A stretch of 64,000 bases of DNA from Siderastrea radians (taxonomy: Eukaryota; Cnidaria; Anthozoa; Scleractinia; Rhizangiidae), in the NCBI GenBank assembly GCA_964017195.1, contig OZ024897.1:32583536-32647535 (forward strand), in the 5' to 3' direction. Below are positions 50,651 to 63,554 of the stretch, piece after piece. The notes beneath the pieces were generated by a model. That model was given only the letters and a program-made list of their open reading frames with translations, was not told where the DNA came from and did no database searches. The position numbers and the translations under genes were made by a program. Numbering within the stretch: position 1 is the stretch's first letter; each line of letters opens with the position of its first letter.

Positions 50651-53600
50651 CTCTAAAATCACGTGTAAATTATCAGCTACAAAACGTAATCAAAAAAGAT
50701 CAAACAAAACTTAAATTAAATGTCCGGGGAGTGGGCGTACAATGCCGTTACAAGCAGAGTCCCAAATGATCTTCCATGAAGAAAAGAATTTTTCTGGGAA
50801 AATCGAAGGGGTGTCTGCCCAAAGGATACAATGTAAAATAACACTGTCCAAGGAAAACTACAATAGCAGTTATATCAATTCACAAACAAAAGGATAACCT
50901 AATAATTAGCACAGAAATATTCAATAACGTTTTAAAACTCAACCAGGAAATGAAGCACAAAGACATAAGTTAGGTCTTTTTTCAAACGTACATCTACATG
51001 CACACTTCCCTTATTGCCCAGTTTGTTAATTTTGTCAAAGGTTTTTTTTTTTTGGGTAGAACCTTGGCTTTTGTTTGTTGTCCTCTAAAGAGCACACTGT
51101 TTACTCATTTCTAACTGGTGCCAGTTTAACACAAAGGTCCACTGCATTAGGTTGTTTAATTACCAAATGTGACAAGATAATGTTTCTAACTCAATTTTAT
51201 TGTTTTTGCTTTGTTTTGTTTGAGTTTTATAAGAAGGTTATCACACAATAAATAAACTCCAGTCTTTTTTTATTTCAGGTAGTTCACATCATAATAATTA
51301 AATGGAATTTGTAGCTCTCTGAAGTGGACAGAATTATTTCTCGGGTTGTTGTAGACAGAGAGGGAGAGAGCTGTTGCAGATGTTTAATGTTTCAGTGCAT
51401 TAACATTCTTATTTATTATTTAATATCTTTTCCTATTTTATGTGGAATTCAAAGATGATAGCATTTTAAACAAACAAACTAAATAAACCATGGCACTTAT
51501 GTGGACAGTCACATGCAGGTCTTCCTTTATATTCCAAATTGAATGGCAGTTTGAAATTGTTGGTTTCTGTGGAGCAAAACTAAAAAGAATCCTTTGTGAA
51601 AGATAAGAGCCAACAACAAACTCAAATGAATCTACAGTGCCTCAAAGGGTTCAGCACTAACACTCACTACTGGAGAGTGAATTTTCTTGTTGGAATTAAA
51701 AAAATATCCAAAACATTTGCATTATCTCGAAAGTAAATTCTGGGCAATGCTGGAAAGCAGGCTTTACTTTTAAAAGGATAAAGTGAAGAAGTGTTCAAAA
51801 TGATATGACTATACAATCTTCAATAATATTCTTTCTTAAAAAAATGTATTTCAGTCATTCTTGCTGACTGCCATATTGGAGGATTGAGAGAGCCTGTGTA
51901 TTTCTGAGATCTGAACTTAGCATTTTAGAGAGTTAAATTTTGAGATGCAAAGTAAAATTTGTAATCTACTTTTCAAAGTGGAGAGTGGTGTCAAAAGTTA
52001 ATGTCAAGCACTGTCCTCATCTTGGACTCAACCCAGCATATACTGTAGTGAGTGATGAAGTGCCCTTACCCAACTGCATTTATTTTAATGTAAAACATCT
52101 CTAATCAATCATAAGTTCAGTTCCCGAATAACAACAAAACAGCATCCTTGAGGGAAATACCATCATTTCTTTTCTTTTGAAGTTCACAACAAGAAAAGTT
52201 AGTTCAAATACATTTTACATGGGTCAGTGTGGTGAAAGATGGAAAATAATGACATTAACTGTTGGTCTTAAAATTTCCCTTCCAAAGAGCACAAATTTCT
52301 CAAAAACCAAGTTGTTTGCAAAGCATATAAAAAAAAGAGTGCTGGAAAAATTTACTGTAGGGTTGCTTTCATTTAAATAGTCACACTGGATGATTTTATC
52401 CATAGAATCAAAAGGTACAACCATCTGATTCAAGTTGGGACTCTAAGAGTCAAAGGGTTGAAGGGAATTCTCAACAAAATCTTTGATAAATCATAATTTT
52501 AATGTGAAAAATTTGGAGGATAAAAATTAATATTATTGTTAGCAAAGACAGAATTTATTTTAGAATTTCGAGCAGATAAAAGAGCAAAATTTTGGTAACC
52601 TTCAGGATTCATTTTGTTTGAGATAACAAAATTTTGTTTCAGGACTGGATTTGTTGTCACAGGGAACACAGGCTAGGATTCATTTTCAAATTGAATTTTA
52701 AATCTAAAATTTGATAAAATGTATGCCTGATTAGGATCAGTTTGTTTATACCCAGCTTACCTTTTCATAATTATACAAATGGATATGAGAAATAAATTTT
52801 GTTGCTGAGTGAAAATTAGTCTGACAACTGGAAGAACAAAAAATACACTACTAAGTACCCGAGTACGTTCTTCTTTATCAAGCATTGAAGCAACCAATAG
52901 ATACACAACTAAACCAGATATTGGTTAAGAGCATGGTGGTTTAAACTAAAAAGGAAAGTTTGATTCCACATTTGCTTTTAAATGACTGGCAAAAATGAAA
53001 TAAGATCAAAATAGGGTACACTTACACTCAGGTACAAGTTACAATCAATATTCTCAGTTCATCTAAATGAACATCTAACTTGAAATGGCACAGACAAAAT
53101 GCAGTCTGGATTGTTATTTGATTTAGTGAAAATTTGTAAACTCCTTAAAAGATGATGTAGTACAGGCAAGTTTATTTATTATTTCTTAACAGTGGAAGTC
53201 AACAGCCAACTGAAAAGGTGGCACAATTTAAATAACAGCTGAAACTGTTCATTACCAAAGACCCCTTAAACAGACACTCTCTGTACAAAATAAACAGAGG
53301 GTAAACCCTCATGCAAGCTTACTCTTTCACTTTTATTAACCTTGAATATTTCAGTAATCACTGACAGCGAATTTCATTTAATAATATAGAGACGCAAATT
53401 AATTCTTTCTTTTTTAACTTGATGAAAGAAAGTTAGGGCAGGACATAGTGACAGATATTTCATTTGATGACAAAGAGAGAAAACAAATTCATAGTCAGGT
53501 GCCAGAGCTGAGCAAACTTGTGTTCCACAAACTCACAGACTGAGTTTTTTTAATTTCCCAAAGAAAAACAATTTTGGAAGTTCGTCCTAATTTAAATTGA

Positions 53601-55602
53601 GACAAGATGCGAGATTAAAAGGAAATTATGGCTTTCCTGAAATAATACAAGACAATTCTTTTTGTGACCACTGTTTACTATTCAAGCCAAGCTGGCATAA
53701 TCAAGATGTTAAATCGTTGAAAAAGAAGAGATCAAGATCTTTTCTTTCTTTAGAGAAAGAAAACACAAGAAAACAAAATAAACAACTCTTTTCTTTCGCG
53801 ATCTTTCCTCAAAAAACACGTCGCTTGAGTGTTTTACCAACGTGTGCAGCTACAAAAAAAGTTTACTCACGCCAACAAACTTATGTAAAGAAATTGTTCA
53901 GTTCGTTATGTCTTTTACAGTAACAAATACCCTTTATATGAATGCGGGATATTGACAAAAACTGGGAAATCCAGGCATATTAAAAGTTGCCAACATAAAA
54001 AATATCTTCCGAACGCTCTCCAGTAATCTCATAAAGAACACGCACTCTTTTGAAATTGACATAGGGAAAGGGAAGCAACGAATCGGATTAAAAATGTTGC
54101 AATTAAAGAGCTTAACGATAATCAAAACTAGCCGGGAATTTTTTCTATAAAACAGTAATACTAAAGATAAACAGAATATCGAAAAAGTTCGGCACAGAAT
54201 CAAAAATTAAGGGAGAAATCCAGTTTGAAGCGGGCAAAGTAAGACGAACGTTCAGACAATAGCGGAAAACCAAAACTACCGCACGCAGCGAAAAAGGAAA
54301 AAAACTCACGGCTTGCCACCAATTGTCTATCGCTTTAGTTTCTGTTTAAATGTTGAAAAGTTTCCACATAAACATTTTATTTGGCTAGAACAATAGTAAA
54401 CGGCGTGCACAATTGTTCTTCTTTTGTGTGAAGAAGTCCTCTCATAATTTCAAGGCAATTATGGTAATCCCCACAGGATATGCAAGGTTAACAACAATGT
54501 TTGAATTATGTTCGAAGATTGTTCCGAAACGGGCCAAACTTTGTTTTGTCCAGATAGTTTTCGATAACAACAGTTTAGCGGTATTCTATCTGCAGATATG
54601 ATCTTGTTTATAACAGAAGAACATTCTCACAAGAACGATTTCTCCAATATAAAAGGACAACTTAAAATTACCTTGTTGATTTCATTGATTCCTCACTTTC
54701 AACTCTGCAGTCATCAAATAAAGGAAACGAACAACGGAACATCTGATTACACATCGGAGAAAATTACATGAAAACGACCATAGTTGTCAAAAGTGCTGAA
54801 AGTTGAAAGTTTAGTGAGTCCCTGAACAAAATCGAGAGCTCGAGAGCGAATGGACCGTGTTCGTTTCGAATCTGTATTTTAGGTTTTCTACAAAGGGGTT
54901 TGAGTTGCAATTTGCCGCATAAACGTCAAATTCTCGGCAGCAACAAACTTAAAAACAATACTCCCATACTGGTCGTGGAACAAATGAATTGCCATTGCAG
55001 GTGAAATGAATGAGCCATTTAGTTATTTATCATTTGTGGCAAGTTTACACTATCCCAAAACATCATTCGTCGCAACCACAAGGGAAACGAACAGAAACTT
55101 CCATTTGAACGAGACAAACTACCTTTGGTCACGACATTGAGCTAACAAATGCAGCCGCGCTAAACTTTAGCGCTTTGTCTTTGGCGTGAACAAAGAAAGG
55201 GTAAATGCTGTAGCTCTTTTAGCTCTAATTATTGATTTGTGTTATTTCTTTGAGTGTGCGTTTGCGGCAGCACTTTGCGATGAAAAACAACAATTCATAA
55301 TCGAACTCAGCTGAATGCAGTCAGGCGCTTCAACTCCGCTCCAGCTCCAATAACACAGCTAGCGGAAAACCATTACGAGTTCTACATCCCAGCGAAAGAA
55401 ACACATAAACAAAGACGCATAAACCAACGGGAAAAAGCTAGCCCCATTTGCGGGGAATACGCGCTCGATTGAGGTAAAGGTGTCACTCGCGGGCATATTC
55501 ACACGTGTTTCGTAAGTCACGGCTCGAGCCCCTCCGCGCAAAAATAAATATCGCCGACGATCCTTTTATACAGTTACGAGGCGAATGAAGTGCTCAACTT
55601 AC
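50651..55602. other. Upstream EYA region; no gene seen
   Basis: AT-rich, with a degraded SINE at about 51540-51690 (TTTGAAATTGTTGG, GAGCCAACAACAAACTCAAA) and a ~115-bp-repeat fragment at 52340-52460. From about 53.6 kb onward recognisable repeats become scarce, which may mark 5' regulatory DNA. Confidence 0.4.
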
Positions 55603-55760
55603 CTTAATTCACCATTCACCGCTTGCAATCAAAACTCGCGCTTCAACCGGGGGACTCGTCTTACATCGCATCAAATGAACCACGGAAGACTGCGCTCTGC
55701 AAGAGAGAGAAAGCTCGCAAAATCATCTCATGTTTACGCAATGGGCACAGGAGCCCGGGA
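55603..55760 (-). promoter_or_regulatory. Candidate distal EYA first exon / CpG-richer promoter region
   Basis: A consensus donor (AAG then GTAAGT, junction at 55603/55602) on the minus strand ends a segment that is richer in CpG than the surrounding DNA (roughly 55.1-57.2 kb has frequent CG dinucleotides and few recognisable repeats). This would suit the true EYA 5' exon and promoter, about 10.6 kb above the first coding exon. A small cassette between an acceptor and a donor at about 54706-54674 could be a further leader exon. No transcript evidence is available. Confidence 0.35.
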
Positions 55761-58700
55761 ATGAGACCACCACCCAGCTAAAGCTGACATTTCCGTACCG
55801 AGGATGTTATAGACAGCGCGTTCAACCTGTTAGAGGAAAGTGCAAAATGCTAAACTGTAATAGGAGAACACCAAACGAACGCAAGGAGCTAGAAACTCCC
55901 TCATCAATTTTCACGAGGGAAGCTGAGGGGCTGCAACGGCTTATGGGAAGGACGCCAGCGGCGACTTGCTTTGAAGTTTGCTTAGACAATTAACAGCAAC
56001 CAATGGTTGCTTCTGTTGGCCAATTTTTGGCATGACGATAAGAACAGGAGGCTAATTAGTTTAATTACTGTGAATTGGTGACACTCGGAGACAATTGAAA
56101 GCATCAAACAAACTAAATTGGGATGTGATGATGTACGCTTTCCTTGCACTTGCGATCTTATGTTACACCAAGCTGAACGCCGTATGAAAAAACAAACGTG
56201 GAAATTATCCCCTCGAAACCGTTTTTTAAAGTCTAGAGGAACACCCTTATTATATTCCTCTTTTTACTTGAGTTTTTATATGCATGTGGAACGTTTAAGG
56301 GAAAAGACTCGTTAGGTCTTTGAGCGCCACCTAAACAGAATTTGCCCTTCGGCAAAAAACGGACAACGCAGACTTGTTTAAAACAATCGATTTTGAACAC
56401 AGCCGTAGGAAAAAATACAACAATTTATCTGAACGTGATATAAACATTCGCTTTCTTTCAGAGTCACGAAAAGAACACAAATTTACTTTATTAGCTCCTT
56501 CGTCGGAGATCTATCTAGAAAATAGGCAGTAAACTAACGGCGGGCGAACGATGAAAAAGGGTTTCTGCGCGGGTTCAAAAGGTTGATCTTAATCAGAACG
56601 CTTGGTGCGTGAGTAAATAAACATTGGCTAGATTGAAGAAATCCATGTTTTAAAAGAATAACACTTCTTTCTATTTGACAGAGCTGTTATCTTCACGAGA
56701 CAGCATAATAGATATTTGCCATCTCGCCATAGCTTTTGCGTTTTTGTTGCTAGCACACTTCTCTGAAGTGCATCTGGGATGGGTTTTATTCAAAGAACAA
56801 TTTTCGGTGCTCTTGAGCCCAGATGGGCCCAAGTCCCACCGCTGTTCATTTGTGATTTTACCGCCCGCGAGGTAGCAGGAAATATCTTGCGTGTACATTT
56901 TTTTCTCAGACTGTTTGGGAAGTTTGCCAGTCTCTTTGCGGACTTCAAAGAAAAAGCGCTCGTCTGCAATTGGTCCACGCGCTAGTGAATGACAGCTTAT
57001 CCGCTGGAGCTGAAAGCGTCTTGTCGGATTATGAAATCCCGCGCTGCCAAATGCCTCTTGTTATGACTTTTTAAGATGAGGATTTCCGGTGTGTTACCGC
57101 TAATTATGCTTTTCGATTTGGGTCGGAAAGAAACTGGCAAGAACCTTTCTCCTTCTCTCAGTTTTGAACTGCCTATTTTCATTTTCGAATCACCTAATTC
57201 GAGCGACAACTGCTCACACTTTTAGTAAAAGCATCTCGAAAAAAGCTGATGAAAATCTTCATCAATCATTAGTCTATTTCCTATAGCTATAAACGTCATA
57301 AACAAAGTTTATTAATCACCACCTAAATCGCAAATATTGAATAACATGGTCAATTCATTAGGCGCGCTAAACTCCTCTGAAATCTTTTCGACGGATGCGA
57401 AAATACACACGACCGAAAATAAAAATGTTTACTTCTGTCAGTTCGGAAGCACGACATCTCCTAGGTGATGCTTCTTATCCAAATGCTGGTATTGTCCTCA
57501 AAATCCGCTGAAAATCATGGAGATTCTTTTTATGTTTACCAATGTTTACCCTTTTGCTGTTTTTCACAACTGAATGAAGTCACAAAAATCCCTAAACGTG
57601 CTAACCAAACAAACTTAACGAGATAAGTAACCTGTCAGAAAGGTTTCCGCAGACCGCAATCGTGCACTATTTTTAACCACTGCTGGTCATTATCTAACTT
57701 CTCTGCAAAACGTAAGTAAAAGGTCACGCTTTTATGTTGGGAGAATAAACAGACTAATCACTAAAGAGAATGTTGCATGATTAAATCGCCAAATTCTCTA
57801 ATCCTGTTGTAAAAGAATTGCAGAAGCAACTAATTAGGAGAATTTCTATCTTTGCATCAGGTAGCACGGTTTAAGAGTAGAACTGCAGCCTTTGTTTATT
57901 GAAGGCGTTGGTCTCTTTTAAGCGACCTTTGAAGTCCTTTGATGGACTAAATAAGCCTCAAAAACAAATAAGTTCATTATAAAAACCTTCTTCAAGCAGT
58001 TAAAGGAGCGCTAACCAAAACAATGCTTGTCGGCTTTCAAGGGATGCTTGACCTCAAATATGACCTGACGTCCTTATACCTTAACTTATTGCACGTCTTC
58101 TAGTTTGGATTGCAAACGGCACCGCCTCTCTGTTTGACTGCTTGAAATCTCCCTGGGCTTCTTTTGGAGATCTTTTGAGGAACTGAAGAGGCTTCAAACA
58201 GTTTAACACGTTTAATACGCAATGCTATGTGAATTGGACAGTTTTCTAATGCGGTATTATGCAATTAATTTTGGGCTTAGCTGACTCTAGACACTCAGAA
58301 CATAAAGAGGCGGTGGTCGAAGGAAAAACAGCGAATGCCCTCTTTCTCGTTCACTCTTTTGCTTCTATTTCTAGTGTTATCGGAGAGCGAAATGCATTTC
58401 GCCAAAAATTTCCAGGAACTTGAAATAATTCGCCAATAATAGAGAAGAACTGCACCAAATATTCCTGAAACATGTGATCCCCCACTAAGATGGTTGATTT
58501 CCCTGATTCCACAAAAATCCCCCTTGTTGTTGATTTTCTCCCAAACCACTGATCCTTGTAATCTGTTCTTTTTATATAATGTACTAAACATAGCTGGACT
58601 TAATCTTCGTGGAAATTTTTCAAGCTAATTGTTACATTGTTTTGCTTTTGAAATGCATTTTCTCTGTAAAATTTTCGTCCGCATTTAATCACTAACTGAT

Positions 58701-59556
58701 CCCTTCTCAAAGGTCGCGAGACTAATAAATTCGATTGACAGTAGGAAGTTGTTAATGTTTATTTAATTTTATTCTTATTTCATTAGCTTCGTCATAATTA
58801 GAGAACAAAACAAAGTAAAGAACAAGGAGGCAGGGCAAAAGCATGACCCACACCTGGGCGGCGGGCCCGTGAAAACAAAACTGAGAAGAACGCAGAGAGC
58901 TAAAACAACATGAAATAAGACGGATGAGGCTACGTGAACGGTTACAACTGGTGCAGATTGATTTCCTGGTTACACCAATGTATAACATACCTGGTGAAAC
59001 CCTAGCCTGCGTGGCACGCGCGGAGAGGGGATCGAGGGAAGGGGGCTTCGCGCTTGCGAATAATCGCCCCTTTTTCCTCTGCCACGCAGGCTCGTGAAAC
59101 CCAACCTGAGATCCCACCCAAAATACTGATTTCAAAAATCACACAATGACCCTCATCAACCCGTAGAGAGTGAATGAGAAGCACTGTGCGAATTGTTAAG
59201 GCGTCTCTATAGTTTCGTAAAGTTAAATTTCGTAAATCGCCGACCTCCTCAAGTATTAACCTGTAACAGTCTGAAAGATTTTGTCTTCTCTGGTAGAATT
59301 TTTGTGAAATTCCTTGCTGTGAACATCCAGGTTCACCAAGACTACTGTTGCACAAAGGGGTGTCAGGTTCTAGGGACATCAGAATCGAATGAGTACTAAA
59401 GAGCAGTACAATAATGATCGACAAGTATTGTTCTGAAGGGGATTTGAAGGAGTTTTGACGGATTCTAAGTTCCACCAGCTCGTTGAAAAAACCGTAAAAA
59501 ATGATTTCTAAATGATAAAGTGGAATGAATTCGTGTTATTACTGCATCTGGGGAGC
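55761..59556. other. Region beyond the candidate EYA promoter; no gene supported
   Basis: Several open frames of 60-160 codons exist but none shows splice-consistent continuation or a recognisable family. A small foldback element (AGCCTGCGTGGCA ends) lies at 59004-59092 and interrupts the longest of them. Confidence 0.4.
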
Positions 59557-61659
59557 CTTGACACCAGGCGTAATCAATCGATAAACCGATAATCGATAAC
59601 AATCGATATCAATCTTGGAGTGACATCGATTTCCGATACCACTCGATAGGAATCGATAAAGAAAAAAAGTTGTGAGTTCGATTGGTATAGATTTCTGATG
59701 GAAATCGATAACGATTGGTTTATCGATTGTTATCGACTATTATTGATTTTTATCGGAAACTATTTTTTGTCAATTTTTACATGTTTAACATTGACACAAT
59801 GTTGTTTCTATGGTTTTATTGAATCATTCAATCGTGGATATGCAATAGTCTTGCAAATATCAACAAGCTGATATTAAAAGAGCAAAAAAAATAACAGATA
59901 TGATTTGAGTACGATAAAAAAGCAATGCTGATTCAACGGTAGGGAAACTGTATATTTACCAATATTTCAAAAGGCACAGTCTTTCTTCTTCAGGGTGTTA
60001 CATATAATGACTCTAAGGGCAAAAACGTTACAATTTAAACTAAGGGTATAAAATATGATACTAAAATAACAACTAAAGCAGCTTGTATTACAACGTTTAA
60101 AAACTGGCGTAAAAAATAGAAACGTGACGATTTGAAATTTATATTTAAAGAAGCTAATATTTCAACGGTAAAAAACTGGCGAAAAAACTGAAACGTTGCG
60201 ATTTAAAATTTGAAAAATATATGACATAAGTAGGATACGTGATACTATAATAACATAACTTATTCCTCTTGAACTAATGAAATCTAACCGTGACAGTGTA
60301 CGTAAAGCTAGAGAGGCATACCTCATCGATAGAGGTCAAACCTTAGAACCACTAGGTTTAAATAGGAGAGATGAAACATGACGCTTTTTCCGGCTTTTCA
60401 TCCTCCGTGTTTGTTTGTATTTTCAGTTGTATTTTTTTGGGGGGGGGGGGTGGGGGGGTATTTGTTTGGTATTTTCCCCTTTCTTATTTCTAATTGAAAT
60501 GTATTTAGAGTTTAACGCGGTACGTTATCCCTATCACTTAAGCTTATGTTATTATAGTATCACGTATCCTACTTATGTCATATATTTTTCAAATTTTTAA
60601 TCGCAACGTTTTAGTTTTTTCGCCAGTTTTTTACCGTTGAAATATTAGCTTCTTTAAATATCAATTTCAAATCGTAACGTTTCTATTTTGTACGCCAGTT
60701 TTTAAACGTTGTAATACAAGCTGCTTTAGTTGTTATTTTAGTATCATATTTTATACCCTTAGTTTGAATTGTAACGTTTTTGCCCTTAGAGTCATTATCT
60801 GTAACACCCTGAAGAAGAAAGGCTGTGCCTTTTGAAATATTGGTAAATATACAGTTTCCCTACCGTTGAATCAGCATTGCTTTTTTTATCGTACTTGGTT
60901 CTTTATTTTTTGCTGGTTAGATCCTTTACGACAGGATCCGGTACTTTTATTTTGTTACGGTGGTCCATGCAAAGTTTACTGTTTCAGATATGATTTGCTC
61001 TTTTTATCGATGTTAAGCTTCAGCGCGATTCATAATAGAAGAAGAAGAATCTGCGGCCAAAGAAGCTGTGTACAACCCTCTAGTCTCGCTATAGCAACGC
61101 CATAAATATGAAGCAAAATAAACAACTTAATCAGTGTTTTTATAATTTCAGTTAATTGCATTAAGGTGGGCTACAATGTCCGTGCATATCTAGGATTGAG
61201 TTGGACCTTCATCTACGCGAGATCGCCACAAAGGAGACGCAAGATGCAATTGACAGGGGGATGAATGGACAAGCTAAAATATTTAAAAACCCAAACCAAG
61301 AGGATCTTAATGAACATTCTGCCTGGACTCCAGGCTGGACTAGATGCTGAAATAATAAAAAATGTTTTACCATTTAAACGCCGGGTCTCGTATTGTGTAC
61401 TAGATATTAACGCCATCTAATATGTTTGAAACGAATACCCCTCCAGGGACTCCTTTGGATTAGTGATTGTTATCGATTACTATCGATTATTATCGATTTC
61501 GTCAATCGATAACAATCGATGATAAATTTTTCTGTGAGTTCGATTGTTATCAATTACCGATTTCAATCGATATCAATCGGCGATTGATATCTATTGGTAT
61601 CGATTTATCGATTGATTTCCGATATCGATTTCTGTCGATTGACTACGCCTGGCTTGACA
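59557..61659. mobile_element. ATCGAT-rich DNA transposon, 7-bp duplication, interrupted by a PLE
   Basis: Left end CCAGGCGTAATCAATCG and right end (CGATTGACTACGCCTGG) are inverted, with CTTGACA on both sides (59557-59563, 61653-61659). Both subterminal regions contain many ATCGAT/ATCGATAA motifs. Without the nested PLE the element is about 1 kb and lacks a transposase. The terminus and TSD size suggest a hAT- or P-like superfamily, undecided. Confidence 0.7.
59895..60997 (+). mobile_element. Penelope-like element 2: palindromic, 13-bp duplication
   Basis: CAGATATGATTTG occurs exactly at 59895-59907 and 60985-60997. Inverted arms of about 350 bp (59909-60258 and 60544-60894) surround a 285-bp spacer that includes, at 60263-60379, the C-terminal tail of a GIY-YIG domain (IPLELMKSNRDSVRKAREAY, LIDRGQTLEPLGLNRRDET, stop). 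After the right arm is a ~90-bp asymmetric tail. The spacer also has a G-homopolymer at 60430-60460. The arms keep long colinearity in spite of scattered differences. Confidence 0.85.
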
Positions 61660-61869
61660 GCCTTGCTTTTCGGACTCAGTGCTGGAATTACATCCATTGA
61701 CATTAATCAGGCTTTTAATTATTTAAGAAAAAAAACCGCGTCCAAGGATCCATACAAAAAATTTAGGGGAAGTAAGTTAAGCGTTAGTAGTCTTTCTTTA
61801 TTAGTAATTTGCTGAAATATGGAACACCCGATAACCAATCATATTTAGAAAACGTGCTAGTCAGCCAGT

Positions 61870-62743
61870 CAGAGCAAACAAGCTATAATGAGAAAACAGC
61901 AAAGAAAAAACGACGAGTGAGTTGGTTTTCCCGATATTTCGGACAGTCAAGCCGTCCTTCTTCGGGGGAATCAATGAAAATACGGAAAGTGGTTACAATA
62001 TGTAGTAAAACGGTTACAGTAGATATATGACACGATTGTTTGGAATTTAAAATTTAACCAAGCCAATGACGACGAAATATAATTACTATGAATAAACGTA
62101 GAGAAGTGTAAAAAAAAATAATAATAATAATGAAAAAGAGATTAATAGTCATACATCGGACAAACAAACCGCGCACTACGTGACAGATTTGGAGTGCAAC
62201 ATAGAGCCATACAAAATAAGACCACCTATGCAGTACCGCAGCACTTTAATCAGAAGGGACACAAACTCACCGACATCGAACTTATTCCACTCGAACTCAT
62301 TAATTTTAAAAGAGAATCCATACGTAGAGCTCGCGAATCATTTTATATAGATAAGGCCAAAACTATGCAACCACATGGTATAAACAGAGAAGATGACTAT
62401 GAATCCTTTTTTTATTATTATTTTTATTATTTTATTCTTTTACACTTCTCTACGTTTATTCGTAGTAATTTCATTTCGTCGTCATTGGCTTGTGAAAGAT
62501 TTTAAATTCCAAACAATCGTATCATATATCTATTGTAACCATTTTACAACATATTGTAACGACTATCCGTATTTTCATTAAATCCCCCGAAGAAGGAAGG
62601 CTTGACTGTCCGAAATATCGGGAAAACTAACTCACTCGTCGTTTTTTCTTTGCTGTTTTTTCATTATAGTTTATTTCAGTCACTAAAAACAGCAGGATCT
62701 TGATTGTGGTCACATCTTATAGAAGTTTCAGAACAAACAAGCT
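61870..62743 (+). mobile_element. Penelope-like element 3: palindromic, 15-bp duplication
   Basis: CAGARCAAACAAGCT (one mismatch) flanks at 61870-61884 and 62729-62743. Inverted arms at about 61883-62140 and 62408-62669 enclose GIY-YIG-end coding sequence at about 62170-62400. Reading frames shift within it: RALRDRFGVQHRAIQNK-like, then VPQHFNQKGH, IELIPLELINFKRESIRRAR, ESFYIDKAKTMQPHGINRED. A ~55-bp tail follows the right arm. The shared IPLEL and the terminal LxR/GxNR pattern link it to PLE 2. Confidence 0.8.
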
Positions 62744-63354
62744 TTTTCAACCAATCAGAGATCGAGAGGCGCGCAAACCAGAACCAATTAGAGGAGAGAA
62801 CCCTACTCTCGCGCCTTTCCCGCGCTTTGATTGGTCAACTGCGTTGCTTGAATTTGGTGCTGCCCTTTCTCGGTTTCCATCGCTAAATTTGAACCTCTGT
62901 AACTCAGCTCAGTTTTGGATCCTGACAGGGATTATAACTTTTTAAAGGGTATTTCTTCCTTGATTATTTTCTGTAAACCGAAAGGATTCAGGCTGCAACG
63001 GTCATAAACAAAATTTTAAAGCTTCATACCATCCTTTCTAATCAAAATATGAAATGACCTAGAAATTACGCGAAACAAAACATTTTTTAGTGCCTGTAGT
63101 CTGCGACTGTCGTAACATCTCTAAAGGTCAGATTTGCGATCAAAGGAATGTTGTATCTGATTTCTATGAAAGGAATTTGAATTTCAAAAGTCCGTCAACT
63201 TCATGGAGTAGAGTAACGGACGTTCAAATTTGACCAAAATCTCACACATTTGCTGTTGTTTTAGCCGTGTTCGTACTCTACCAAGATGGCCTGCAGAAAA
63301 GGTCAATGGGCTTGAGGAATACACTACCTCGGTAGTTTCTCTCCTCTCTCAGTA

Positions 63355-63554
63355 GGGTCCCAAAGGGGGATCTTTGGAGCCCTAGAGCCCTGAAGTTTTT
63401 GTCGTGGAGCCCGGAGCCCAAAGCCTCTCTCGACTTGAAGCCCGAACAAAAATGCTGTTTTGGCTAAATGGAGCCCTGGAGTGAAGCAATGGAGCCCTAG
63501 AGCCAAGAATTTTCCGTCTTGGAGCCCTGGAGCCCTAAACCCCTTTGGGACCCG
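63355..63554. mobile_element. 200-bp MITE with GGGTCCCAAAGGG ends and GGAGCCCTAGAGCCC subrepeats
   Basis: GGGTCCCAAAGGGG at the left and CCCCTTTGGGACCC at the right are perfect inverse copies. The interior repeats GGAGCCC(T)(A/G)GAGCCC many times. No coding content. Confidence 0.7.

Noticed and set aside
59002..59475. 157-codon open frame on the minus strand
   Set aside because: Its C-terminal part is a foldback element (AGCCTGCGTGGCA ends) and the rest has no recognised motif or splice context; treated as chance.
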